Shown here one piece after another: positions 57,001 through 64,000 of a stretch of 64,000 bases of DNA. This stretch comes from Aradus depressus (lineage: Eukaryota > Arthropoda > Insecta > Hemiptera > Aradidae). Under the pieces are notes generated by a model that was not told the DNA's origin, made no database searches, and saw only the letters and a program-made list of their open reading frames with translations. Location of the stretch: assembly GCA_963662175.1 (NCBI GenBank), contig OY759214.1, positions 78,380,037 through 78,444,036 on the forward strand, read 5' to 3'. The translations under genes were made by a program, and so were the position numbers. Position 1 is the first letter of the stretch; each line of letters begins with the position of its first letter.

Positions 57001-57315
57001 TGGGCCCCTATTCCATTCAACTTCTTTCCATATCATTTCCTCCAGTCTAAAATATATTGAACCTTGTTCTGTGGGTGCAGTTGTCGATTCTGGGCCCCTA
57101 TTCCATTCAACTTCTTTTCATATCATTTCCTCTAGTCTATAAATTTTGTTTTCACGTTACATTTTGTTTTTTTCTTGCTGTGTTTATTTCTTCTTTCTAG
57201 TGGGAAAGAGCGTGATCGTGACGAGTGGGATCCTCATAAGCCAGTTTGTCATTTTGACTTGAACGGAATTTGTCGGGACGAGGAGTGCACCTATCAGCAT
57301 TTCAAAACTCTCTGA
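44569..57315 (+). CDS. ZFC3H1: ZFC3H1-like zinc-finger protein, nine exons
   Basis: Exons: 44569-45034, 46629-48709, 48786-48860, 49917-50000, 50757-50855, 51885-52297, 53641-53895, 55237-55521, 57201-57315. They sum to 3873 nt (1290 aa plus stop) with GT-AG borders and consistent phases. In other animals ZFC3H1 is the nuclear scaffold linking MTR4 and poly(A)-binding protein to the RNA exosome (PAXT). Visible here: acidic EEGEI N-terminus, three DE-x-x-LR-x-x-AL-x-S motifs (about residues 329, 589, 658), a lysine-rich nuclear signal near 557-582, coiled coils about 936-969 and 1077-1140, and a C-x7-C-x4-C-x3-H finger at C1269, C1277, C1282, H1286. The protein stops four residues later, unlike the much longer vertebrate form. 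ATG has A at -3 and G at +4. Confidence 0.78.
45639..45667 (+). mobile_element. Helitron-like 3' terminus in intron 1
   Basis: Hairpin ACCCGG-ggaacg-CCGGGT (45639-45656), six bases, then CTAGT. A short GC hairpin just before CTAG followed by T is the standard Helitron 3' end. The 5' end was not located. A degenerate relative may sit near 61549-61575. Confidence 0.6.
45895..46235 (+). repeat. Family B repeat in intron 1
   Basis: It carries 'tgtgtttatgtgatgggaac', 'gagatatatgccgttaattg' and 'aggaccaatactacatatag'. Both ends are eroded. Confidence 0.65.
46629..48709 (+). CDS. ZFC3H1: ZFC3H1-like exon 2
   Basis: Acceptor tgtttcag|ac, donor gcg|gtaagt. It joins exon 1 in phase to give DSYEKENRYGYKRYRN, which extends the frame upstream of its first internal ATG at 46751. 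This is the largest exon (about 690 residues), mostly disordered, with the DE-LR-AL repeats, the basic nuclear signal and a conserved-looking IDLLLQEAQKNSQL block near its end. Confidence 0.88.
48786..48860 (+). CDS. ZFC3H1: ZFC3H1-like exon 3
   Basis: 25 codons in phase 0, from EENKELKTSS to SSDTEVP. The 76-bp intron before it is the shortest in the gene. Donor cct|gtaagt. Confidence 0.8.
49255..49640 (+). repeat. Family A repeat in intron 3
   Basis: It contains 'ggaatttcatgttttccaat', 'gataactcctgacagattgc', 'gtatcgacacaacgttta' and 'cgttctggggaagtacatc'. The 3' hairpin is lost. Confidence 0.75.
49917..50000 (+). CDS. ZFC3H1: ZFC3H1-like exon 4
   Basis: 28 lysine-rich codons in phase 0 (NEKKKSVKESNLEKKSD onward). 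Acceptor tgtatag|aac, donor aag|gtaata. Confidence 0.75.
50018..50288 (+). repeat. Family B repeat in intron 4
   Basis: It starts with 'ttactttcttatgcctcaag' and 'tataaagaagtattgtaatc', the family B 5' hairpin, and continues to 'aaaataccgcttatat'. Confidence 0.75.
50300..50702 (+). repeat. Family A repeat in intron 4
   Basis: It includes 'gattttcagccggattgacc', 'gaatgtatcgatactacatt' and the 3' end 'gccggtgaatcactgacgac'. It stops about 55 bp before the exon 5 acceptor. Confidence 0.8.
50757..50855 (+). CDS. ZFC3H1: ZFC3H1-like exon 5
   Basis: 33 codons in phase 0: DMLTPKQVKKSSSSNSSST and more. Serine-rich linker. Acceptor tatttcag|gat, donor cag|gtattt. Confidence 0.8.
50967..51842 (-). 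mobile_element. TIR element with coding remnant in intron 5
   Basis: Termini 'gaagtgaaacttctttcgcg' (50967 on) and the inverse 'cgcgtaaagaagtttcactt' (to 51842) are inverted. A 97-codon minus frame (51279-51572) includes MTGSDTDSEYDNGPGPSSKK and an RKLSS basic patch, which looks like the acidic/NLS-bearing start of a transposase. No catalytic domain is present. The superfamily is not recognised and no target duplication was found. Confidence 0.55.
51885..52297 (+). CDS. ZFC3H1: ZFC3H1-like exon 6
   Basis: It begins VLKHLPAWQQEEYRMLKKKI, an amphipathic coiled-coil start, and ends KKLCTGFN plus two bases. Acceptor caatttcag|gta, donor aatag|gtttgt. Confidence 0.82.
52395..52515. repeat. Possible degraded Helitron-type fragment
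   Basis: 'tactagctgtgctacgaagc' and 'ctgtgcccagcgttgcttac' resemble the inverted GC-hairpin/CTAG ends of Helitron-like repeats. Very degraded, low confidence. Confidence 0.25.
52533..52660 (+). repeat. SINE 3' fragment in intron 6
   Basis: It carries 'gtactcgataaaatttagg', 'gactcccatagtagcacatg' and 'catagtaggcgatatgacct'. Confidence 0.7.
53126..53201 (+). ncRNA. Imperfect 76-nt hairpin in intron 6, pre-miRNA-like
   Basis: The 5' arm ttgcaaatcccgtggtcg pairs with the 3' arm cgaccacggtttttgcaa with about two mismatches. Further pairing inside is interrupted and runs to a loop near 53163. Size and shape resemble a microRNA precursor, but no known miRNA seed is recognised; a short foldback relic is equally possible. 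Confidence 0.3.
53330..53512 (-). repeat. SINE 3' portion (minus) in intron 6
   Basis: It carries 'gactcatgtccgggctttaa', 'cgctctggtgcacatgagcc' and 'tattcgaaggacggcgtgct' in inverted SINE order. Confidence 0.8.
53641..53895 (+). CDS. ZFC3H1: ZFC3H1-like exon 7
   Basis: A long charged coiled coil (MEDIKNLETKVQEFDES through KKIEEDEKTLSNK). The donor aa|gttagt at 53896 was chosen because it keeps phase with exon 8; another GT lies just downstream. Confidence 0.75.
54218..54742 (+). repeat. Family A repeat in intron 7, near complete
   Basis: Start 'acttccacggctatacgaaa' / 'tatagggggagttag', interior blocks, and end 'gctggcgattcaccgttgac' followed by T. A second partial 5' piece lies just upstream (54125-54205). 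Confidence 0.8.
55237..55521 (+). CDS. ZFC3H1: ZFC3H1-like exon 8
   Basis: It encodes QAKREMELSKLKFKEISLRA, then a proline/serine linker. Acceptor tttttacag|gca, donor tttcag|gtattt. Confidence 0.82.
56665..56770 (-). repeat. Family B fragment in intron 8
   Basis: 'ggcatgtatgtatctcgcaa' and 'tttcatataaaatatgccg' match the minus-strand family B interior. Confidence 0.45.
56801..57142. repeat. 90-bp tandem repeat, about 3.8 copies, in intron 8
   Basis: Unit starts at 56811, 56901, 56991 and 57081 ('ttgtcgcttatgggcc' each). The first three are nearly identical; the fourth is more diverged and truncated after 'cctctagtctat'. 90 is a multiple of three, so the array stays open as a 30-residue repeat (AYGPLFHSTSFHIISSSLKY). 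It ends 58 bp before the terminal exon. Confidence 0.95.
57201..57315 (+). CDS. ZFC3H1: ZFC3H1-like terminal exon with C3H1 finger
   Basis: Acceptor ttctttctag|tgg. It encodes GKERDRDEWDPHKPVCHFD, then LNGICRDEECTYQHFKTL and TGA at 57313-57315. The finger pattern fits the zf-C3H1 family of ZFC3H1/Red1-type proteins. Confidence 0.85.
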
Positions 57316-58443
57316 ACAGTCAATTTGAAAAAAAAAATCCTATCTACATTATTATCCTTCTTTCTTTAATTTAAAAAAAAAATCGAAGAGAAAAAGTCAT
57401 TATTTATATCAGATATTTTTTTAAAGCATATATATTTTTTTTTCGGAGTAATTGTTTCGAGAAGAATTTTTTTCATGACCTAGTTCACTGACTGTGATAT
57501 ACAGACTTGAAAAGATATTTTGATTTTATAATAACCTCGAAAACAAAAGAAAAAATCAAGTGTTTTTTTTTTAATTTTCGTGCCAACCAGATAAAAAGAA
57601 GTCTGTGATAATAGAGAAGTACATGTTACCATAGGTTTATATATGTATATTTTTTTCAGGATGAGTTATTTATTATATTATTATATTTATAAGAAGTGCA
57701 AGTATGTTTGCATATATTATTTAGTTTAAGTAAAGTGTAAAACTTCTAGTTACGATGGATTCAATTTTCATTTCAGATACGTCATATATATATTTTTTTT
57801 AATTGTAAAGTTATATCCTTTTTTATGTATATATGTATATATTAAGATGTGGATAATCTTTATAAATGTAGTTTTATTTTATAGCTGACTTGTATATATT
57901 TTTGTAAATTTCCTACTTGAAAATCATATTTAATTGTAGGTATATTCGTGCTATAAATTTGGTACATTTTGTAGTATTTAAATTGTTTAATATGTATTCT
58001 TTTTTTTGTATAACATTGATTTCAGCTTAAAACTCGGTTCAGTTGAGAAGTCCTGTTCTTTCTCCGCACTCATTTACAAGTAAGTGAATCTGATTTTTTT
58101 TTTATTGATATTTTCTACAACTAGATTTTAAATTTGATTGTGGAATTTTGTCTGTCTATAAGGTTCATCCTCTGTTCTTTGCTTCATCTCAACAAATTAA
58201 CAATACAAGACGCTATTACACTACTCAATCATACAAAGAATTATATATATAGAATAAGATTCCAGGATTAACAATTGCGAATTTGAAGTAGTTTCTATCT
58301 TCAACTAGACCAGAAGCTATCAGACCCGCGGGCGCATGTGCGCTCTTCAGTGCTTCTTTTTGCGCCCAAGATGCTAATTTATGAAAAGACCTCTAATATA
58401 AGCTTTAGACGCATCAACAGATGTACACAAATCTTTTAATAAA
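57316..58443 (+). other. Probable 3' UTR of the ZFC3H1-like gene
   Basis: AT-rich unique-looking sequence with no further exon showing coding features. No AATAAA occurs close to the stop; the first clear one is at 58438-58443. The true cleavage site is unknown. Confidence 0.4.
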
Positions 58444-58904
58444 ACATAACCACTGACACAATGAACAAATTTGTAAAAATGTAGATTCGATTGTTGCTAA
58501 TTTCGTGGCGCTACAATCCATTACCGAATGTTGACCTCTTCAAGCATCGCCGCCAGATGTTTCCATCTTGTGGGGCTGTCACATCCTTCATTACACCATC
58601 CATCCAGCTTCTCTGTGACCACTTTTCACTTTTTTTTGTGTGTGTTTGGGGGGGGGGGGGGGGCAATATCCACGTAACTCGAAATTTATTAGATAATCTT
58701 TGCTCATCCCTGAATATTTTACGAAAATCTGTTTTTCGGTATCCGGGTTTTCATGTAGCGTTTCAATAAGATTAAAAAATATTAGAGAACCCTGAGTTTG
58801 ACGTATCTGCTCTCAGGAAATATAGAAAAATTAACATTTCTTCATGAGTATCCAATGGCTGTTCGACTGGCCTCATGCGCTCTTATTTATAAAAAGCTGA
58901 GCAC
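58444..58904. other. Non-coding, poly-G tract
   Basis: It contains a 16-G run at 58648-58663. The 92-codon frame across it is not credible as a gene. Confidence 0.4.
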
Positions 58905-59148
58905 AAGGACAACTCTATTGTGGGGATCCTAAATGTTTCCTACCTAGGTTTATTCACATAGGATAAGGCGTCTTAGAAGTACCTGAAGGCGCACAGGCTC
59001 GGTACCATTTCTTAACGTCCCATTCGGAGGATGTCATGTTCAAGATTTTTTTCACCTCCCATTTAAAAAAACCTAAGTGCTTCGGCCTGGTTTCGAACCC
59101 ACGATCTTGAGCTCAATTAGCACGCTACCTCGTGAGCTGTCTGTGCTT
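58905..59148 (-). repeat. tRNA-derived SINE (minus), lacking 3' end
   Basis: It carries inverted body and head: 'acgtcccattcggaggatg', 'ctggtttcgaacccacgatc' (B box), 'cgtgagctgtctgtgc'. Confidence 0.8.
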
Positions 59149-59364
59149 TTTTAGTATTTGTTTATGACTGTGAGGCTTAGTAAGTAGGGATCCAATCATA
59201 AGAGATCTATTCTATACTTAAGTGTGCTTAACGTCCTGTACTCCCTGTTCGGGCAGAAAGGATGAGCGCTCCACATGTTTTACTTCGTTATTTTCATTCA
59301 TTTTTTATTTATTTTACTTTTTTTTGCCGATGCGACCCATTGGCTCATCCGTTGTTCGTACTGC

Positions 59365-59367
<3 letters not shown>

Positions 59368-59399
<32 letters not shown>
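59368..59399. repeat. (TA)n microsatellite
   Basis: A TA dinucleotide tract of about 14 units. Confidence 0.9.
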
Positions 59400-59400
<1 letters not shown>

Positions 59401-59599
59401 CTGTGCTTTTAAAGGATTATAATTTCTTTCATTGTTTGTTTCGCTCAAATTATTGTGCTATACAAATAAATCAGCACAGGAAGTTCAGAAGATCCTGCGG
59501 TCGCTTAATTTTCTCACCGATTAACGAATATTTGGTTATTAAGGATAATATAAATTTTCCTCGTGTATATACATACATCTATAATAATTGTATACCTAC

Positions 59600-60345
59600 C
59601 ATAATAGCTTTTCACTTCCAGCTATACGATGTTGAGTTTTCAATGGAATTACAGATTTCCCGACCCTCATGATTCCAAAAATTGAAAGAAAAAAATAAGA
59701 ACATTCGTCGGTGAATCACCGAAATTGTATTTCCCGAGCGCGAATTAATCAACTAAGTTTTCACTCTCGCTCTGGAACCATTGTGTAATAATGAACTTCT
59801 GAATCATACTAAATTTCACATTAATACATTCATTCCATCGACAATTATTAGGGTTTTTGAGTTGCTCCACTCTCCTCGGATCCCCTTCCCTTCAGCGAAT
59901 TCGGCTGATGGGTTCTTAGAGAATTTTAGATTTACATATAAAAAAGATTGTGTCAATAAATTCATTACTTTTGCATTATTATTGAACATTATTATTGAGC
60001 ATTATTTTTTTTGGGCTGAAATCAATAGGTGTTGTCCTTTTGGAGTTCTGGATACACATAAAATTTTGTGTTAATATATTTATTCTAAAGTAATTTTTTG
60101 TTGTCTGAACAATAACTCCCTATAGAAAGAATGTATCGATTATCAGCCGAATCTGCCAGTAGGAGCGGTGTGAGGGAGGAGGTTGACTCAAGAAACTCAC
60201 ATGACTGCCAATGGTAATGAATGTTCGGTACTAAATTTTTTAAGAGGATCCAGAAGTCCCTGAGACACCTATTTTAGACGAAGAGCGAAAACTTACTGTA
60301 TTAAATCACACTGGGGAAGTACGTCCCGGTTGATTCGACGATTTT
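59600..60345. repeat. Family A copies in mixed orientation
   Basis: 59600-59690 is a plus 5' end ('ccagctatacgatgttgag'). 59705-60070 is minus, starting with the inverted 3' hairpin 'cgtcggtgaatcaccg'. 60095-60345 is plus and ends 'cccggttgattcgacg' before a T run. This is nested or rearranged insertion. Confidence 0.7.
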
Positions 60346-60884
60346 TACTTTTTTTTTCTCTTCTAAAAATTAGAGTAACACTATTTTTTTCCAGAATATT
60401 GTTGGCTGCACAATTTCAATGTTGCACATGGTAAGCTATTTTATTTGCGGTATTAACTAATATCTACCTATTTTAGCACGAATTAGTTATTAGTATTTGT
60501 TTTTATTTATATATTTTTTTATTTTCTTAGCTTTGTTCGCATTAATTTTACATCTGAAATTTAATAATAAGGTAATTTAATTAGGCAAATTTTTTTGTTG
60601 TCTTTCATAAAAAGGAATTTTTGTTTTTATTTTTGTTGGTTTTATGTACATTCAATTTCAATTTTTGGACTAGATTTTATTGAAGGAATCAATCAGCTTG
60701 ATCATTAACCTGGATTCTCCACTATTGAAGACCGACGTTTTACTTTTGTATAAAGAGTTGAATTATTTTATTTATAATAAAAAAATATTTTAAAACATTT
60801 ATTTTTATTTTATTCCCATACAATCTACTTTTGACTAAGTAACAGGTTTAGTACACAATTCTAAGGGGATTAACGCAATATTGC
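60346..60884. other. AT-rich non-coding
   Basis: No gene. AATAAA-like motifs occur near 60774, but no transcript can be assigned. Confidence 0.35.
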
Positions 60885-60990
60885 GGAAACTTGCAATACA
60901 TTTTTTAAAAAACTAAATTTTTAAAATACTGTTAATAATTATTCCACAAAAAAAAAAAAATTGGTTTCGGAATTGCACCATCATGTAGTC
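60885..60990. mobile_element. Penelope-like element terminal remnant
   Basis: 'caatattgcggaaacttgca' corresponds to 'catattgtggaaacttgtaa' in the tail at 24230. It is followed at matching spacing by 'ttattccac' and 'ttggtttcggaattgcacc', equivalent to the hammerhead-like end of the left arm. More diverged than the intact element. Confidence 0.6.
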
Positions 60991-61290
60991 CGGGACCAGA
61001 TGGTGTATGTATATATTTGTGAAAATAACAATATTTCAAGTATTTATATGGGTACTTTTCATGCATTTATATATAAATTTCCATGATTTCCAAGTTCAAT
61101 TGCATATATTTGAAAAAAATGTTTAATATAATATTTTTTTTATGCTTTAAAGATCACATATTACATTTAAACAAATTTCCGACTGAATATACATCACAAT
61201 ATATAAGGAAATATGAACATACTAAAAAGAAAAAAAAACATCACTTGAGTCGAAGTGGCTGGTCAGCACCACCAATAATTTTTTTATGAG

Positions 61291-61447
61291 GTAGTTATTA
61301 TGACTCATGCCCGGGCTTTAACTACAAAGTCATATCGCCTACTATCAGAGTCACTCTGGTGGATATGAGACCGAGTGGACTAAATTTTGCCTACCTAAAA
61401 TTTTTAATCACCTAGGGTAGGTGTCTAAACGAGTACCTGACAAAGTA
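61291..61447 (-). repeat. SINE 3' portion (minus)
   Basis: It carries 'gactcatgcccgggctttaa', 'gtcatatcgcctactatcag' and 'aacgagtacctgacaaagta' in inverted order, and stops at a T run. Confidence 0.8.
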
Positions 61448-62609
61448 GTTTTTTTTTTTTTTTTTGGACAATTCTCTAAACATAAATTTGGCGTGAGCTT
61501 CTTATATCTAGATCGGTTATCAACTCGTTAAATAATATAACAAACACAGCTACTACCGGGTAAGCTGCTAATAATAAATATTAGAATTGAGATAGTAATT
61601 ATATTTTTAAAATGTATTAATGAACGAGTGGACTAAACGTCCGCCATCATTGTATGAAATTTTTTTAACTTTAGCATACGATTCCATTACTGTTCACAAT
61701 AAATCGTATCATACAATGTATGGTATATACAAAGACGACACCAAAAAATTAAAATTTACAACTGTTTCAAATATTCTTTTTCTTCCAATGTGTTGAAAGT
61801 GTAAATTTTCTTGTTTCTTAGTTTTCTCTGAGATGATAGTATGTTGCTTTGTGGCAGCATTTTTTTCCAGAGTTGTATTTTATTTTTTACTATAATATTC
61901 CACAGGGTCACAGACAACAACGGGTTCTTCATTGTGACCCGAAGAAGACGGAAGTGTTTCGAAATATTGTCGAGTAAAATGAAAAACACCTCTGGATAAA
62001 ATATGCCGGAAAAAGTGACAATGTCAAATTCGCGACAAGGGCTTTTACATTTATTCTTAAGAAATCATAGCACACATCTACTATATGTTATACCGCTAAG
62101 AAATAAAACATAAAAAGATACAAACGTTCCAATTACAATTCTAAATTACTGATGTTACTCAGAATAAGTCAACAAGTCGCGACTATTAGAGAGGTTGTGA
62201 GAAATCGTCATTCCAATAAACATTAGGTTGAGAACTAGACTTTTTATATTATACTTTTTAAAAAAATCTCATTTGAAGGGGGGGGGGGGTTGATCTGCAT
62301 TTTGCTAACAGCGGATAGCAAGCTTAACTTTTTTTCTTTAAATCCTAGAGAAAGTAGAAATAGAGCGCATAAAAAATGATCATAAATAAAACAATAATTG
62401 TTTTATAACTTTTTAAATCGATAGAGATGTTCGATTACCTTGACGTTTTATCACTTTGATTCGCCCCAGTAATTCAAATCTTATCAGTAAACGTGAGTGA
62501 TACCTGATAAGAACCGGTTGGAATGTAGTAAATTTTAGTTATTTAAATTTTGTTTAAAATTAATTTCCTTTCGTACACGCAAATATTAAAAAGAAAAACT
62601 TCATAGAAT
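61448..62609. other. Upstream region of the SLC25A15-like gene
   Basis: A mixed stretch with a possible degraded Helitron end at 61549-61575 and a hairpin 'gggtcac'/'gtgaccc' at about 61907-61940. It includes a run of 10 or more G at about 62277-62289. The 77-codon minus frame at 61756-61989 has no domain. Promoter elements are not identified. Confidence 0.35.
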
Positions 62610-62688
62610 ATGAAAGAGTTCCCTAAAACAGAAACCACAAACAAAAAATTTCTGGATGGATTGGTAGACTTTATTTCTGGATCTTTGG
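62610..62688 (+). CDS. SLC25A15: SLC25A15-like exon 1
   Basis: [20 protein letters not shown], then FISGSL plus one base. Donor tttgg|gtgaga. A non-coding upstream exon cannot be excluded. Confidence 0.75.
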
Positions 62689-63699
62689 GTGAGAAATATT
62701 TATGAATTATTACATCAGATCGTTTGTCAATAATTTGTGTAAGTGGACACTCATATTGAAGATATCTGAACAGTGGAGTCGGTTAAATTATGTGTACATT
62801 TTTTAAGACTTTACTTGTGAAAGTGTTCAAATTTGATGTGAACTGAAAAAGAAACAAAACAAAAGAACTCATAAAAGAGAAAATTGGAGAACTGTTGCAG
62901 TGCTTTTCTAGACAGCTCAAAATAAACGCACTAACTGTGTACTTTACTTACACTATGATCTGAGAAAGTATTGCAGTCAAAAATCCAAGATAGAATTTTC
63001 AACGGAATTGTACTTCCCTTGAACATATTTTCGCGATGATGTCTGTGTGTTTATGTGATTGGAACTTTGTGAACGCTATAACTCAAACAATGATTGTAGT
63101 ATTGATCTTAAAATTTAGAATGATGATGTCATATGTGCTGATCTGATTAAATATTGGTCGAAATCAGATTTTCTTATACCAACCACTTTTGTACAGATCA
63201 CAGCCCACCCGTCTCCAATTCATTTCATACAGGCATTAATGGATATATGAAAGTCCCTCTAAGAATCACGCTTTACAATGACAGAAAGAAAGTCGATGAC
63301 GCCAATATATTACTTTCACATGCTTAGTAACTCCAGTATGAGAGGGGGGAGGGGGAGGGAAAATGACCTGTGGATAAGTGGTTGGTATAAGAAAGTCCTG
63401 TTATGGCCACATATATTTCAAGTAGGAATCAATGGAATATTTTTTTTTCTGTAGGAGGTGCAGCTGTAGTCTTTGTGGGGCAACCTTTAGATACTGTCAA
63501 AGTGAAACTGCAAACATTTCCTAGCTTGTATTCCGGTCCCTGGGACTGCTTCCGAAACACCTTTAAAACAGAAGGAATCCGAAGAGGACTCTACGCTGGA
63601 ACTGTTCCTGCCCTCATCGCAAATGTGGCCGAAAATTCTGTACTGTTCGCTGCCTATGGCGGTTGTCAGAAGTGTGTGGCCCTCTTCACAAACACACCG
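62610..63699 (+). CDS. SLC25A15: Mitochondrial ornithine carrier, N-terminal part (runs off window)
   Basis: Two exons (62610-62688, 63455-63699) join in phase to give 108 residues of an SLC25-family carrier, which exchanges ornithine and citrulline across the inner mitochondrial membrane. The join reads [19 protein letters not shown], then [23 protein letters not shown] is the carrier signature P-x-D-x-x-K-x-K at the end of helix 1. The following [17 protein letters not shown] closely resembles the second helix of animal ORNT1, which is why ornithine carrier is preferred over the related carnitine/acylcarnitine carrier. The remaining repeats lie beyond 64000. The ATG has A at -3. Confidence 0.85.
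62945..63412 (+). repeat. Family B repeat in SLC25A15 intron 1
   Basis: It carries 'gtgtttatgtgattggaact', 'tgatctgattaaatattgg' and the terminal 'ggtataagaaagtcctg' / 'ttatggccacat'. It ends about 42 bp before the exon 2 acceptor. Confidence 0.75.
63455..63699 (+). CDS. SLC25A15: SLC25A15-like exon 2
   Basis: Acceptor ttttttctgtag|gag, donor ccg|gtaagt, ending in phase 0 after FTNTP. It carries the signature motif and helix 2. Confidence 0.9.
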
Positions 63700-63779
63700 G
63701 TAAGTCTCATTACTTCTCCAGCTATGCCATGTATAAGATAAGTTGTGATTCACATTAGGTCTACTTGTATATATCATAT

Positions 63780-64000
63780 CATTATCGGCACAACTCATCT
63801 CTGAGTCAACGCCTCCTGGATCAGCCTTCGCCAGTCGTCTCGGTTCTGTTCTGCTGCCCTCCAGTTCCTGACTCCAACTAGGATCCTCGTATCATGCGCA
63901 ACACCGTCCTTCCAACGTAGCTTCGGCTTCCGAACAGGTCTGGTCTCATGGATTTTCTCTCATACTATCTTTGGGATATCATGGTCTCCCAACCTTGCCA
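63780..64000 (-). pseudogene. LINE ORF2 C-terminus in SLC25A15 intron 2
   Basis: The minus strand encodes ETRPVRKPKLRWKDGVAHDT, RILVGVRNWRAAEQNRDDWR and RLIQEALTQR, then TGA. This is the characteristic end of RTE-like LINE ORF2 proteins. It is related to the relic at 8990-9545 and is cut by the window edge. Upstream frameshifts are likely, since the reading near 63960-64000 needs another frame. Confidence 0.78.

Noticed and set aside
56801..57142. 113-codon ORF of the 90-bp array as a coding exon of ZFC3H1
   Set aside because: Exon 8 to terminal exon splicing already closes in phase and completes the finger exon. The array lacks convincing splice sites of its own.

Overview
The window reads as AT-rich, repeat-dense animal nuclear DNA. 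The organism is most likely an insect, possibly hemipteran; that placement is an inference from the repeat mix and gene style, not from a marker gene. Genes are split by GT-AG introns, and non-coding sequence dominates. Transposable-element remnants include a Penelope-like element, LINE tails, a BEL-type integrase relic, a Helitron end and a tRNA-derived SINE. I see no bacterial operons, CRISPR arrays or rRNA, and no tRNA genes apart from SINE heads.

Two host genes are supported. (1) At 44569-57315 (+) a nine-exon gene encodes a predicted 1290-aa homologue of ZFC3H1, the nuclear RNA-decay (PAXT) scaffold. All splice phases close, from an EEGEI-type acidic N-terminus through coiled coils to a C-x7-C-x4-C-x3-H zinc finger that ends four residues before the stop. 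Vertebrate ZFC3H1 continues for hundreds of residues beyond its finger, so this form looks C-terminally short. (2) At 62610-63699 (+) are the first two coding exons of a mitochondrial ornithine carrier (SLC25A15/ORNT1-like). The gene runs off the right edge.

The best mobile element is an apparently intact Penelope-like retroelement (24209-27489). It has one uninterrupted ORF with reverse transcriptase and GIY-YIG endonuclease, ~580-bp inverted terminal arms each carrying a hammerhead-like motif, and a 12-bp target duplication. It sits inside an older copy of a repeat called family A here.

The rest is mostly layered repeats. Family A (over 20 copies, both strands) is a non-coding unit with a hairpin near each end. 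Family B is a second unit with a terminal hairpin. A ~345-bp tRNA-derived SINE has a dozen or so copies, two of them with clear 12-bp target duplications. There are also foldback elements, two elements with terminal inverted repeats, a 33-bp minisatellite, a 90-bp tandem array beside the last ZFC3H1 exon, and several (TA)n tracts. A 200-base N gap lies at 6051-6250. Repeat boundaries are estimates by eye.
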